Notes: a model not told the origin generated them from the letters alone. A stretch of 64,000 nucleotides of DNA from Trichobilharzia szidati (GCA_944472155.2 OX235273.1:85554793-85618792); one strand, 5' to 3'. Positions 46,796 through 60,110 are shown, numbered from the stretch's first letter. A program made the numbers and translations.

Positions 46796-49700
46796 GAACG
46801 TAGAGCGTATACCGTTTACTATGAGCTTATTGTCAATCTTTTTTACGCTGAAAACTAGCAGTACAACACTTGGTAATCCATGCCCATTTTCCATGTCATA
46901 TGTAAATATAATTCTGTGTCTGATTTTTTTACTTGCCTAAACACTACTTAATATTTTTCTGGTAGAAAATAATTAATTATAAACACCATGATCATATAAT
47001 TAAATAAAATAAGTAGTATGTTACCAAATTCCTGATGTCAACAAAAGATCCATGTGTTTCTACATTTCTTGTTATCTTTTTGATTATAAATATAATTCTC
47101 TGATTCAATTTTGAATTATTAGTTTATTTTAATTTTTATAAGCAAATAACAGCATTACTTTCAGGTAGTATCCATAGAAAGACACATCAAACTAAATTAA
47201 AATGTGTGGAAGAGTTAACAAAAAAAGAAAGTTTCAATGTTCAATAGAGTTTCACCTAATTCTTTCTGATAAGAATCTATCAACGCATGTATCAGATTAG
47301 AATAAAAACCGTTTTCCTATTGAAAAATGAGAGAGTGACTTCATTTCACCCAGTAACATGACAGTGACAAAATTGAAACATTTAAGTGTTATCGAATAAC
47401 TGACTGGTGGAAGATCATTTCATTGACTGTCTATTTATTACCGTTCTTTATACAAACATACTAGGCTGAGTTTTTCTACTTAAGCTATAGAAACGAGCAT
47501 CAAAAGAAGAAGAAGAATAATCGGTGCTTACAAATTACCAGAAAAACTTAAGAATTGTCAAATGTATATGCTATCTGAGATCAAAATATTAACAACTACA
47601 ATTAATGGATTATTTTCGATACAAAACTTTAGCTATTAGATGTTCTACTTCTAAGTGAACTCACTTCTTTCAGAAACATACTTAAAGTGTTACCTTACAG
47701 TTTGGTGGATTAATATTTCATAAAACGTTTATGGCATGCAGTTTGACTAGAAACATTACCGCGTTAATTGAACACTCAGGTATATTAACAAAGAAATAGT
47801 TATATCTGTAAGAGTGTAAAATTGCAGCTTTCACAACAGCACTCAGAATGGAAGTGAATGAAACCAGCATTCTTACGCTACTCATAAATTCAATTTGAGA
47901 ATATATTAGGCATAGGTCGTTTCATAAAACTATAGAAGAATTAGGACATTTGGATAAAAGTGTGAACGTAGTTACTGGTGGGTCGACATGTTCCTGCTAA
48001 CAAGTACATAGAATTTCGAAAAGGCAAAGACCAAACACATGTGTTACGAACGTGTAATATTTTTGTATTATTAGAGTGTCCGTTCATGAAAGGTATAATT
48101 TACTAATTAAATAAGTGTTAGTGAAAACTGCATTTTACACAGAACGTGTTATACGCGAATGTTTAGCGTATTATTTGAGATTATGTTAATTTATTATTCA
48201 AAGGATTACTCACTTATTTGTTCAGTTCAATTTTTTTTAATTATGTATTTGTAAGAAACAGAAGAAACATTTTTATTATAAAGGATTTTGTATTTCCCAA
48301 TGAATGAAAAATAAAGGATATAAAGGAATTCGAAGTAACCAAATAATTATGTTACAACACTAATAGTGTATTAGATACTGTTTTACATTTATTGGGAAAT
48401 ACAAAATCCTTTATTATAAAAATGTTTCTTCTGTTTCTTACAAATACATAATTAAAAAAAATTGAACTGAACAAATAAGTGAGTAATCCTTTGAATAATA
48501 AATTAACATAATCTCAAATAATACGCTAAACATTCGCGTATAACACGTTCTGTGTAAAATGCAGTTTTCACTAACACTTATTTAATTAGTAAATTATACC
48601 TTTCATGAACGGACACTCTAATAATACAAAAATATTACACGTTCGTAACACATGTGTTTGGTCTTTGCCTTTTCGAAATTCTATGTACTTGTTAGCAGGA
48701 ACATGTCGACCCACCAGTAACTACGTTCATATTTTTATCCAAATGTCCTAATTCTTCTATAGTTTTATGAAACGACCTATGCCTAATATATTCTCAACTT
48801 GAATTTATGAGTAGCGTAAGAATGCTGGTTTCATTCACTTCCATTCTGAGTGCTGTTGTGAAAGCTGCAATTTTTACACTTTTACAGATGTAACTATTTC
48901 TTTGTTAATATACCTGAGTGTTCAATTAACGCGGTAATGTTTCTAGTCAAACTGCATGCCATAAACGTTTTACGAAATATTAATCCACCAAACTGTAAGG
49001 TAACACTTTAAGTATGTTTCTGAAAGAAGTGAGTTCACTTAGAAGTAGAACATCTAATAGCTAAAGTTTTGTATCGAAAATAATCCATTAATTGTAGTTG
49101 TTAAAATTTTGATCTCAGATAGCATATACATTTGACAATTCTTAAGTTTTTCTGGTAATTTGTAAGCACCGATTATTCTTCTTCTTCTTTTGATGCTCGT
49201 TTCTATAGCTTAAGTAGAAAAACTCAGCCTAGTATGTTTGTATAAAGAACGGTAATAAATAGATAGTCAATGAAATGATCTACCACCAGTCAGTTATTCG
49301 ATAACACTTAAATGTTTCAATTTTGTCACTGTCATGTTACTGGGTGAAATGAAGTCACTCTCTCATTTTTCAATAGGAAAACGGTTTTTATTCTAATCTG
49401 ATACATGCGTTGATAGATTCTTATCAGAAAGAATTAGGTGAAACTCTATTGAACATTGAAACTTTCTTTTTTTGTTAACTCTTCCACACATTTTAATTTA
49501 GTTTGATGTGTCTTTCTATGGATACTACCTGAAAGTAATGCTGTTATTTGCTTATAAAAATTAAAATAAACTAATAATTCAAAATTGAATCAGAGAATTA
49601 TATTTATAATCAAAAAGATAACAAGAAATGTAGAAACACATGGATCTTTTGTTGACATCAGGAATTTGGTAACATACTACTTATTTTATTTAATTATATG

Positions 49701-49897
49701 ATCATGGTGTTTATAATTAATTATTTTCTACCAGAAAAATATTAAGTAGTGTTTAGGCAAGTAAAAAAATCAGACACAGAATTATATTTACATATGACAT
49801 GGAAAATGGGCATGGATTACCAAGTGTTGTACTGCTAGTTTTCAGCGTAAAAAAGATTGACAATAAGCTCATAGTAAACGGTATACGCTCTACGTTC
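46796..49897. repeat. 3.1-kb near-perfect palindrome (unit B)
   Basis: Arms 46,796-48,306 and 48,386-49,897 with a 79-bp loop in the same orientation as in A. Variants private to B occur on both arms (for example caaagaaatag near 47,790 and its complement near 48,905, and gtggattaatatttc near 47,705 and its complement). A few variants are instead swapped between arms relative to A. Confidence 0.92.
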
Positions 49898-50655
49898 TAT
49901 TTGTATGCAGCTTTGAAATCCTCATGAGACTTAATCTATCTAGACAAATTAATTTGTTATGAAGTTAAACATAAGTCATAAAAGTTCCTTTTCATAGCAA
50001 AACCTAAAGGTTTTTTCTCCTTGACAGTTTTTGATATACTTAGGTTTAAGCGTTACTTAGAATTTTAATCATGAATGACTCGCATAACAGACTCTGGGAA
50101 ATATCCAATGGAATATATGCTAAATAGGTGTTCATAACAGTATAATTCAAATCTCATTTTGTGATTGGTATACTCTGTTCAACAAATAGTGAAATAAACT
50201 CTTAGTGAAATCAACAAAGTAAGAAACATTTCATGAATACTGTCGATCAAACCATCTGAGAACCTTTTTGAGGTAATTGAAGTCAATTAAGACAATAACT
50301 GTTAAAACTACAGTGCAACTATCAACAGTATCCTCGAACAAATGTCAACTAGTTTTTTCTTAAGATATTGAGAATAGTTTTGCTTCAGTATTCATGTGAC
50401 ATTCAAAATATCTTCAACCTTGATGATGCGATGTGCACGGTCACATATGAAGATTCAGGTAACTGCAAATGAGTACTGCTACAATACACAGCTAAAGTTA
50501 GCCTGTACCATCTGAAAAGGTAATATGAAATTTTTAGAAGTTAATTTAATTTGGATTTTCCCATCGACAGATTGGTCCGAAGAGCTCGATCTCAGGCTAA
50601 CATGTCGTCTCCTTGTGCAGAGGCTTCAACGATGTTTGGCCACGTAACTTTAAGT
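49898..50655. other. Highly conserved unit sequence with no gene (unit B)
   Basis: Counterpart of 26,018-26,761. Confidence 0.35.
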
Positions 50656-50924
50656 CAATTGGTGGGCGGTGACTAGCAGTGGAATTCAGGATGTACATTT
50701 CTTCTTGTTTAGGATTTGTTGGCTGGATGTTTCTGTATTCTCCCGTGAGTGATAGTGCTTCGACTGAGGTTCGAACGCAGTGCCTATAGTTTAAGTCCTA
50801 TGGTATTATCCACTAGACCACTTGGACTACGAGGGCAGGGATTGCAGGTACATACAGAGGACGGGTCCCGAATAGGAAGAAATGCGCATCCTGGATTCCA
50901 CTGCTAGTCATCATCCACCAATTG
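50656..50924 (+). mobile_element. SM-alpha-like hammerhead SINE (unit B)
   Basis: Counterpart of 26,762-27,031. The tRNA-like B box (gaggttcgaacgcag at about 50,764) and the stretch gcgcatcctggattccactgc (about 50,884) are better kept than in A. The CUGAUGA box reads as a degraded CAGAGGA, so it is probably inactive. Confidence 0.65.
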
Positions 50925-51399
50925 CTTTTTACACCTTAATTTGCCACTTCACAGTGAAGTACAATGTATTTTATTCTATTTCTCATTGGGAATAATAGAA
51001 AGACAGTTGCAGCGAAGAAAATTTTCTTTTCGACGAAGTCATCAACTAGGCTGTACATTGGTGTATTTATAATAAGTGGGTGGAAAAGTTCCAGAATAAT
51101 TTCTGGTCAATGGTTAAATTAATAAAATTACAAGTAGGAATTAAAATGCGGTAATAAACAGGAGGACGGATAAAACTCATACACAAACAAATCAGCATCG
51201 TAATTATTGAGAAAATTGACATATTTTGCAATCAGTGTTTAGAAATATAGAAATAATAAAATGACAAATTAGACAGGAATTTCGGCTATGAAAATATGGT
51301 AGTGTAACCTGCGATTCAGCAAAACATAAAATAACATGGATAAACAGGAAGTTTGGATAAGAAAGGTAATGTGATAATCACTAATAAAAGCATAACCTG
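50925..51399. other. Unit sequence without a recognised gene (unit B)
   Basis: Counterpart of 27,032-27,589 with internal losses. Confidence 0.3.
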
Positions 51400-51640
51400 T
51401 TGATTATGGCCATGGCAGGGACAAGGGTTTGATGTTTTTCTTTTGGATACATAGCGTGGATTTGAGCTTTTGATGGCTAGTACCTTGGCTATGTCCAGAT
51501 GTCCTTACTTCACTCCCTGTGATAGGTTTGATCGAATGTTTTATATTATTTTGAAGGATTTTTCCAGTGGCGCTGAACGTCCTGAATTAACCAGATGTTC
51601 TGTCACTGTTCTGAACTATATACACCTTTTCGTTCTGCTA
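51400..51640 (-). pseudogene. Penelope-like endonuclease remnant (unit B)
   Basis: Counterpart of 27,590-27,850 with extra frame changes. Confidence 0.45.
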
Positions 51641-52479
51641 TTTCTCATTCTGAAATGGAGGACTAGAATTATGAGGCTGATGTTTTATCATGTTAACTGT
51701 ATGAAAATTAGCACCATACGTATTTATGAATTTCTAGTCCCTGATGAAATAAATCGACGAATACTGGTTTCCTTATGACAAATAGGCTAAAAACCGCTGT
51801 ATTAGGCAAAGTTGTGGAAAGATTTGGTGACATTAACCATCAGAAATTATTATCGAGCGAATAATTCCGAAAACCTAGAAACCATTGAGTGTAGATAAAT
51901 TTCCTATTAATTTATCTTTCAGTCAAACAGATCATTTTTAACTCACCTTTCTAAGAAGTCAATAATTAACTGCTGTCTACAAACATAACTACCAAGGGCC
52001 ATCATAAAACTCCTTCAGCTTGTCTGGTTCCATATCGAGTTTCTCCGAATTAATAAGCGATTTTTGTTTTCATATTTTGAAAAAATGGATGATGAAAAAA
52101 TGGAATGAGTGATCAAATTACTCTTGCAGTATTATTATTGTTATCAATAACAGCTTTATTCTGAACAACATTTCAATAAACAATACAGTATTTTCAGTTT
52201 GGTTTTGTCTACCACTTATACAGAATCTTCAAGTGAAACAGTAACCCAAAGAATGTCATTCGACGGAATCTTGTTCTATCTGTGACATGCTACGAATCCG
52301 ACTTATCTATCCCTTCAAAACACACCAAGTGGCATGTCAAAAGCGACTGAAAAATGCACTTGAGTGCAGATAGTTCTTCAAAGACATAAATAGGTGGTCA
52401 AAGCACAGGACAACTGAGTAAATTTGGCCCACAGTATTGTGAAACATTAGGTAGCACAGCGCCACCGTCACTTTAACTT
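51641..52479. other. Unit sequence without a recognised gene (unit B)
   Basis: Counterpart of 27,851-28,654. Confidence 0.3.
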
Positions 52480-53182
52480 CCGCTTGATCAATCTGTTAAC
52501 TCTGGCATCCTACCTTTAGTTCTTTATCGCTCCCTTTTAGTCTTTGCTGGGCTACTGAAAAAGGACTATATCACATTGCGAACGGTATTAAAGGTTGTCA
52601 CTAGGGCTCGTAGTGTGCCATTAAGTCAGCTCGTTTCCAGTGTAGTGGACAGACACCTGAACTCATGTGGAAAATGCTCCATATCCATACTGTCTCACTC
52701 TCAACACCGTATATTTTCACAGCCCTTCCCATGCATCTCATCAGGAAGGAATAGTAGTCATTATAAAAGATTGTATGCTCGCACAACCAGGCACAAAACC
52801 ACTCAACGATACCCTATTTGGCTCGTGTTCCATGTGATAGAGAAAGCTTTAGGCGTGAAACTTACAACTTTTCATGCAACTAACAAAATAAGTAACTCTT
52901 TTATTTACTCGTATTTTTCATTTATGGTGACATTATTCCAATTATTTTTTAATTTTTATTAATAAAGTTACCTTCACCATTCAACACTTGCCGTACATTT
53001 TTGACCAAGAAGCTGCTGTCGAGAATTTCGGTTATATATACCCTGTATATATTGTTTTCCTGTTTGCTGTTCTTGAATAAATTAGATGCAATACCAAATG
53101 CTTAGAATTCCACACTATATCGCAAGTACTGTTTTGGAATAAAGCAACACATTATTATTATTATAATCATTATTATTATTAG
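52480..53182 (+). pseudogene. CR1-like non-LTR C-terminal fragment with 3' end (unit B)
   Basis: Counterpart of 28,655-29,090 but running on to the element's 3' end, ttttggaataaagcaacac followed by (att)n at 53,150-53,181. Its 3' half is missing from A. The frame is broken after RYPIWLV. Confidence 0.65.
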
Positions 53183-54822
53183 ATTTCTTAGAACTAAATC
53201 AGTCATTTTGCGAATTTCATATTTCCGGATGACAATTCACTGCAGCTTGTTTCCGGGACTAAACACACTCAGGTGGAAATCTTCCTTATCTATTCGATCC
53301 TACAGATACCAATGAAAAACCTAGTGATATTTTGAGACAGTATTTACTACTGATTTAAATGAGTGGTGAAGAACAATCCATGTCAATCAGTAGTGCTTCT
53401 AGCCGGATCAAAGCAATCTCAATACGAGATAACAGTTTCCCCTCATTCAATTCTGAGTTTATCAGTTAAGTAACCAGTTAGACTCAGCTCACTTCAATCC
53501 ACTCGAATTTTGGCCATCTACTCGGGTGAATTGGAGAGACAGAGAATTAAGTGCGTCATTTGCTGATCAAACAATGTGAAGTGAAGATTTACAATGATTC
53601 CTTTTGGAAGTGAAAGAGACGAATGAGTTGGTAATCCCAAACACATGCATATTTCGGCTATTTTTATAGACTTACCATACCTAACGACCAAGAGTATTTT
53701 AGTTTCTTTTGTCACCAATTTACTACTTATACAGCAAATGTAAATTAAAACAATTCTGCATACATATATACATATAACGTGAAGAAGAAAAATTAAAGAA
53801 AATTCTTAAATACTATTGTAGAAAATGTGTGATAACAAAAAGCAATTTCCCATTATACATTAGCTCGCTCTGAGAAATGAGAACAACACTTTAGTTGTTG
53901 TCAGTATGATTTGAATTAGAACTGTTTTGCAATTGATGAGAAAAAAGTAGAGTCTATTTATATAAGTGATTGATAAAATAAACTAATTTGACCAAAGAAC
54001 TAAGGGAAAAAACGACAATCAGGAGGTAATAGCTTTGGTTTTCATTCATACAAGAAATGAATACATTTCATGTAACGAAATGCAACCGCCTTCTTCAAAT
54101 CAGATGCAAATGAGTACAAGTTGAGATTAGTTTAGCAGAAATATTTTACTTTACTGAAATTCAAAGCAAACGACACACTTAAGAAATTATTGACTGTGTT
54201 GTTTTTCAGAAGAATTACAATTAATGGCAGTCCACTTAATTGCAGTCAGAATGGTTTGTTTGTATTTTGGCTTGCATTCCAAAGTCTACTGCATTTACAT
54301 ACAATCTCTATGCCAATGCGAAACCTTATTTCAAACAAACACTTTACAATTACAAGTTCGTTTGTTCAATTTGCACATTTTCCTGGCTGATAGTTTGGAT
54401 TTCATTGTTATATTTTAATATTTATCTGACTTCCAAAAACATTGTTTTATAACTTTTTCAGTGCTGGTTTGCCAGGATTTGATTAATTACCACTGAGATC
54501 ACGAAGTGATATCAGTTTGACAACCACTTAAAACCAAAGACTACTGGACAAGTGTCCGCAGACCGAACCCAAACCGTTTACTTTTCGAGGTGAACCGATG
54601 GTCTTTCAGCTTATAGGAGGGAATTCACTGACGCATGATTTCCAACCTCTCTTTCTGTGCATACTGTTTCCTCAATCGGCCTCTGTATATTCAAAATGAC
54701 TTCAGTTATTTCATGCACTAGACCACCATCTTCTCATATCCTTGAAACAAACGTTCTACGTCACACGAATAAATCTAATCATTTCCTTAGAGAAATATAT
54801 TTGAGTGTTTCGTTATAATATT
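53183..54822. other. Unit sequence without a recognised gene (unit B)
   Basis: The first about 300 bp (53,183-53,485) have no counterpart in A, and the rest matches 29,000-30,390. Nothing coding is supported. Confidence 0.3.
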
Positions 54823-55065
54823 ATGTTCCTCATTATCTGTCTTCTGACTTTATTCATAAATTACAAAAATGGATATTTGACAAACCTGAGTCTTTGTGAT
54901 ATTCTAGATCAAGTCAAAATTTACAATAGTGTGTTGAAGCATCCACCTATGAAGTACGAATTCTCTCCATCATGGATAAGAAAGCAGAGTGAGGTACTAG
55001 CTTGTGTGTTTAATTCAGATTTGATACTGAAAGAGTACGATAATCCATTCAGTGTACAAAATTAG
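54823..55065 (+). CDS. Possible small secreted protein (80 aa), unrecognised
   Basis: From the ATG at 54,823 the frame opens with a signal-peptide-like MFLIICLLTLFINYKNG. About 60 polar residues follow, including LCDILDQVKIYNS, KHPPMKYEFSPSWIRK and a second Cys, and it ends at TAG. There is no dibasic-Gly site and no family I recognise. It may be a first exon rather than a whole gene, since GAG|GTACTA at about 54,994 could be a donor. AATAAA lies at about 55,228. The unit A copy has a stop and a shift, and many differences between A and B change the amino acid. This could therefore be chance. Confidence 0.28.
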   Translation: MFLIICLLTLFINYKNGYLTNLSLCDILDQVKIYNSVLKHPPMKYEFSPSWIRKQSEVLACVFNSDLILKEYDNPFSVQN

Positions 55066-56009
55066 TACAAGAAATAGTAAGACGATATGACCAAGTTGAA
55101 ATTTAATTAGTTAGTACAAGTCTACACTTGTTGATGAATTTAAGAAGCAGCGTTCTCCGTAACCTCTTTTACTAAAAAGATCGATGCAAAAAAAATAACC
55201 GTACAGAAGCAACCAAACAGACTTCTTAATAAAATTTCAACAGTATTTTAGGGTCTGAACTATTTTCAAAGCATTTACTGTTGTCATTAGGTAGACATGA
55301 CGAGGACACCTGAGACCGCATATACATGTGACAGTAGGTCTCTGTGTTCAAATTTCATGATATTCGCTTTATATCTGTCGTGGCAGTATTTCCCACTTTG
55401 CTAACTTTTATTGTAACTATTTTACCTCACTTATCACCATCATTATCTTGGTGTCATAATGTAAAAAAGTGATTTTGTCTATCTCTCCTTTAATTATTGT
55501 ATTACTGATCATTTTACAGATCTTAAAATTCACAAGTCCTTACTCCGACAGCTAATCGCCAATTACTACAGTGGTGTGATCCACTACAATCTTAGTTTTC
55601 CATCTGTGGTATCTCTCCATCTCCATTAACTCATCTGAACTTGACCTGCAAAATATTTTCACCCTTCTTTTTGCAATGATTTATTTATTGTGATTTGTTT
55701 ATTAGTCACATATCTTCTAATATATTTCACATAGTAAGCCAAAAACGTCCATTGAATTATGAAGAAAACAAAAGACTATTTAACAAAGAAAACTTTATCT
55801 TTCGATGAACTAAAATACTGTGCAATATGATGTGTATTTACTGAAACGCATACTGGTATATACAGTATATATATGCATGTATATAGTGTCGCAGTGTGGT
55901 GTAGTATACGGAATAGTATATATAACACTTTATGTGGAGCTTTCGTCTGAGGAGTTCTACGGAAATTTGATAAATTCATAAAATTCGACTTTATTAAACG
56001 ATGCCTTCT
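55066..56009. other. Unit sequence without a recognised gene (unit B)
   Basis: About 230 bp after 55,060 are absent from A. Nothing was recognised. Confidence 0.3.
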
Positions 56010-57529
56010 TTTTTAAATTCGTGGTGAGTAATAAATGTTCCAAATTAAAAATTGGTCTGTCTGTACGGAATTCTTTCCAATATACTATCTTTGATGTCGT
56101 CCACTTCTGATGTAAAATCATTTTTTAAATACTAATTACTAGGTGTCTGTTGAAAACATATATAAAGCACAATGGAGTTACGAATTTGGTAATAACAGGA
56201 CGAATACTATTTGTGAGATAAACATTGGGAGCTGAATGTCCTCACAAAATAGCTCGAAATGGATGATAATGATAGTCACTAGTTGTAACAAATCTATGCA
56301 GTGTAGGTAAGCAAAATAAATAACTCACTTCAAAGTTGTGGAATGTATTTCACGATTAGCTGGCTAAAGGTCAGTATACACCGTGAAGAAAAATAGACTA
56401 CACAGACTTCTAGCTGAAAGATAGGGAGTGAATTGGTAGAGTGTGTTGACCATTCCACCTGTCTGGGGAGTGCCTGGCGAGAATGTTATAAACGAATTGA
56501 AAACAATTTCACAAAAGTTTGATGAATAAGTGTTTAAAATCGGGAAAAAATGCTTCACACAGTTGCATTAAAGAAGAACGTCCTTATTCCACCACATTTC
56601 AAAGCTTATGTAAACAATTCAGAAAATAGTTGTCAACTAAAGGCAGAGAACTCGTTGCTATGGTAAAATTGAAGCAGACTTTAAAACGCAGATAATGCTC
56701 ATGAGAACATGTTTGTATGTTCAATTCATCGTATTAACTCCACTTCTATCTAATCTTTCACATGTACTTGCAGTAGCATGTACGATAGAGAAAAAAGAAG
56801 GGGTCCTTCAGAAAGGAATCTATGAACATGTATGAAACAAACTTGTCGGTAATAGGAACTTTCATTCCACAACCACTTGCATACCCATGCAACTAACGAT
56901 CAGCCACACCCTTTGTGTGAGGAACAGATAGGTGGAGCTGGGTTCAATTCAGTGACCCAGCAACCAGAAGTCTAGAACCTGGATCAATAATTCACGGCTC
57001 AGAGTTAGTATTTAGAGCGAGAGCACAGTTTATACTATTAGCAGATACATCGGTGACACAGATGATATCGTCAAATCAAACACAACTTTTTGTGTTATAA
57101 ACAAACTGTGGAGACAGCAGCAATTTCAAACTTCACCACAGCTTCTTTTGGAAAGCAAACCTCACTAGTTACCTTCAGGGGTTTTCCAATTCTTCTGTTA
57201 CTCAGAGATATTGTGCTTGCTTTCTTGGTGCCATTTACTGAAGCAACGCAAGTCGTTCATTATAATCTGAATATTTTAGAATTCCCTGTGGAAACCGTGA
57301 TGAAAATTCATGTCCAACAGTGGAATTCGCAAATGATTACTTTTATTTTAGTTAGTGTCAGTTCGATCAATAACCAGTCAGAATCTGTATGGTTCAAACT
57401 GATACGTATCTGTGAGGTAAGCAAATCGACATTCCATGAAGTCATGTTGGATGTTAGGGATGAAAAGAAGCAGTGGTTGTTTTATGCTACAATCTTGTTG
57501 ACATTCCATAATAATGTGTATCTGAAATC
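56010..57529. other. Unit sequence without a recognised gene (unit C)
   Basis: Counterpart of 1-1,970, with the RT fragment deleted at about 56,395 (aaaatag|actacacag). The open frame to 57,533 arises from a single base gain and is not supported as a gene. Confidence 0.35.
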
Positions 57530-58136
57530 CTAAGGTAAACCATGCTCACTGTGAGTCGTATATTTTACCTCACATTCATCACATGGCATATAACAGACTA
57601 AGTTATTCAATTTAATTGGCTTATTCAAATCTTTAAGCTGACTACATTTATCTCTGAACGAATTCATAGGTTTGATTGCCTTCTTCACACCAATTCCATC
57701 GAAAATCCTGTACACATTTTTGAATGCATCTTCTGTATGTGGAAATAGTATTGTTGGCTCCAGTTCAGAACATTTTTGAACATTGTAAGTACTATTTGAA
57801 GTCTTTCTCTTCAAAATAAACGGTCGTGAATAGTTACCTAATGGTGATAATTGCCTCAGCATTCTGATTTCTATGTTTCAATTTTTCGAGAAAAATGTTC
57901 AAACTGTAGGTTTGAAAACCCAAACCGTTAGACAAACCCGCCTTTATTGTAATGAACTGAAATGATTAAAGAGATATCTCTGACTTCGGTTATGGATGAT
58001 GCAGGTTTGAATTTCAGAATGGACATGAGTTCTCTCAGGGTTTCAGGTACGCCTTGGTGCCAAGTGCCAAGTAGCACGAAATGTAGGTCCAAGGCTTCCT
58101 TCCGATTGTCTCCAACCATCTAAAATCAGTTGAGGG
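57530..58136 (-). pseudogene. Old Penelope-like remnant (unit C)
   Basis: The best-preserved of the three. The minus-strand frame 57,862-57,530 reads LSPLGNYSRPFILKRK, FKNVYRIFDGIGVKKAIKP, CSQLKDLNKPIKL and YMPCDECEVKY, in the order expected from late RT into the Cys pair before the endonuclease. A second frame lies at 58,119-57,928. The younger PLE inserted at its upstream edge. Confidence 0.5.
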
Positions 58137-58145
58137 AAATTCCAA
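58137..58145. repeat. Target duplication aaattccaa, left of PLE
   Basis: Repeated at 60,131-60,139. A and B have a single copy (about 7,967 and 33,908), which defines the insertion. Confidence 0.9.
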
Positions 58146-59543
58146 TTCTTGACAAAGGAACACAGAGAAGAACTAAAAAGACTGATAAATGATGAGAGAC
58201 TGATAATCACAAAGCCGGATAAAGGGTCAGGAGTAGTTCTTCTTGATATAAATGACTATATTAAAAAGATGAAGGATATATTGAAGGATACACAGAAGTT
58301 TCAAAAACTTGAGGAGAAGAAAGATTTCAATAACAAAATAGAGAATTAATTAACCAGACGTTTGAAGAAACTAAGGGAGGAGCAGATAATTTCTGAAAAT
58401 TTATATGAAGAGAGCAGACCAACGGGCACGTATATGCCAAGATTGTATGGCCTACCTAAAGTGCATAAACCAGGGGTACCGTTAAGACCAATACTTGATA
58501 TGCAAAATTCGCCCTACCATGCTCTAGCTAGATGGTTAATAAATATTCTCAAACCATTGCTCGAGAAGATAGTGAAATATAGCGTCAAAGATGTATTTGA
58601 ATTCGTAGACAAAATAAAAGATATTAATATCAAGGACAAAACCATGATATCTCTGGACATAACATCGTTATTCACAAATGTACCTCTAATAGAAACAGTT
58701 AATTATATATGTGAACAAGTGGACGAGCAGTCGATAGACATTGGAATCCATATTGAAATCCTAAAAGAATTGATATTAAGATGTACCATGAATATAAACT
58801 TCAAATTTGACGGCACGCTTTACAGGCAAGTGGACGGGGTGGCAATGGGCTCCCCATTAGGTCCAATTCTGGCTGATTTCTTTCTAAGTAAACTAGAAAA
58901 TGGACCTCTGAACAACCTTATCAGTAAGCTCTCATTTTATTGCCGATATATGGATGACACCTTTATTCTTTGTGATAATGCTTCCGATAGGACTACAATA
59001 ATTACTGAATTCAATGAAGTGCATCCGGCTATGAAATTCACATGCGAGGAGGAATCCCAAGACAGAATTGCCTTCCTCGATGTCATACTTACAAGAAAAC
59101 CAGACGGAAGCATAAAAAGAAATTTACATAGAAAAAGTACTTGGACGGGACAATATACACACTTTCATAGCTTCGTTCCCATCAAATACAAAAGCAATTT
59201 GGTGAAGACCCTTAGCCACAGAGTTAGAGCTATATGCTCTGAAGAAGTAATTAAAGATGAATTAAACATTGTATATGATACTTTAACTGAAAATGGTTAT
59301 ACTGACAAGTTTATCAAGAAACATATGACGAAGAAGGCCGAAAAGGATGACCCACTATCTGTAAACAAGAAGCCCCTTTATATACGACTACAATTCAAGG
59401 GCGATAAACCAAGTGAGTTAATTACAAAGAAATTAAGAAAAGCAGTTCAAAGAACTTTTAATGCTGGCGAACTACACATCTTATTCCCTACACGACCGAT
59501 GGTGCTACCTCGACTGAAAGATGAACTACCTAGACTAGACTAG
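58146..59543 (+). pseudogene. PLE reverse transcriptase, 5'-truncated with one in-frame stop
   Basis: The first part has KEHREELKRL and ITKPDKGSGVVLLD, the conserved DKG region. An in-frame TAA at 58,347-58,349 interrupts an otherwise continuous frame that goes on as LTRRLKKLREEQ. The core follows: RLYGLPKVHKPGVPLRPI, SLDITSLFTNVP with the first catalytic Asp, GVAMGSPLGPILAD, and YMDD at 58,947-58,958. The thumb region follows that, up to RLKDELPRLD and the TAG at 59,541. All catalytic Asp residues are present. PLE enzymes are relatives of telomerase RT. Confidence 0.9.
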
Positions 59544-59911
59544 CCACTTCAAATTGTATCGACCAATTCAACTGCGCTTGTGAAGCGAGCTATATCGGCC
59601 ATTGCTCAAGGAACTTGATTTTTCGTGCTCGAGAACATATCCCACTACGGCTAAGTAAAGGTGTAGTTAAAAGTATTAACAGCTCGATATTAGACCATCT
59701 GGTGCAAACCGGTCACAAAGCCAGCGTAGACGAATCCTTCTCCATAATATACCGGGTGCCTAACAAATTACCAAAATCATCGAAGCACCACATGCTCCAA
59801 ACAGCAGAGGCTATTGCAATTCGCCTCAAACAACCAGCGCTCTGTGTCCAAAAGAAACAAGTCCAGCCCCTACTACTGCCCTGGCCCTCAGTAGAGACTA
59901 TAAACTCATGA
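59534..59911 (+). pseudogene. PLE GIY-YIG endonuclease domain, frameshifted from the RT
   Basis: It reads NCIDQFNCACEASYIGHCSR, then LIFRAREHIP, SSILDHLVQTGHKAS, FSIIYRVPNKLP and AEAIAIRLKQPALC, ending with TGA at 59,909. The C-x-C pair, YIG, the conserved Arg and the Glu-His are those of the Penelope-type GIY-YIG nuclease. The frame differs from the RT. The switch lies in tagactagactag (59,531-59,543), a 5-base repeat where loss or gain of one unit would change the frame. Confidence 0.85.
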
Positions 59912-60074
59912 ATTTGTACCATTACCTTTCCTAATTCTTCTGACATTCAGTTTATTTGATGTTGATGCTGTTCAGCTGTAATTTATCAATATTATTGATT
60001 TGATGTTATTTAAACATTAATGTCGTTCATAAGACTAATTCATTCATTCATTATAATGTGTATATAATTGTAGA

Positions 60075-60110
60075 ACCTGATGATGAATTTATCGAAAAGA
60101 GTTCTCTTTG
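60075..60110 (+). ncRNA. Hammerhead-like motif at the PLE 3' end
   Basis: CTGATGA (60,077-60,083) and GAAA (60,094-60,097) are ten bases apart and are followed by the palindrome aagagttctctt, which would serve as a short stem III. PLE ends are known to carry hammerheads. Stem II pairs poorly in the standard register, so this may be a degraded copy. Confidence 0.3.

Larger units (their letters stand above)
31338..56009. repeat. Tandem unit B of the same duplication
   Basis: It is colinear with unit A from end to end and with unit C as far as the window shows. Private changes include absence of the Gypsy element, a perfect 78-bp-arm hairpin at 36,837-37,043, retention of a CR1-like 3' end at 45,290-46,300 that A lost, and an intact small secreted-protein-like frame at 54,823. 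Between 38,150 and 39,000 B is almost identical to C and clearly different from A, so B and C look like the more closely related pair there. Confidence 0.92.

Noticed and set aside
57090..57533. 147-codon open frame in unit C
   Set aside because: It has no ATG near its start, and it is long only because of one base gained relative to A and B, where the frame is split. No motif was found.
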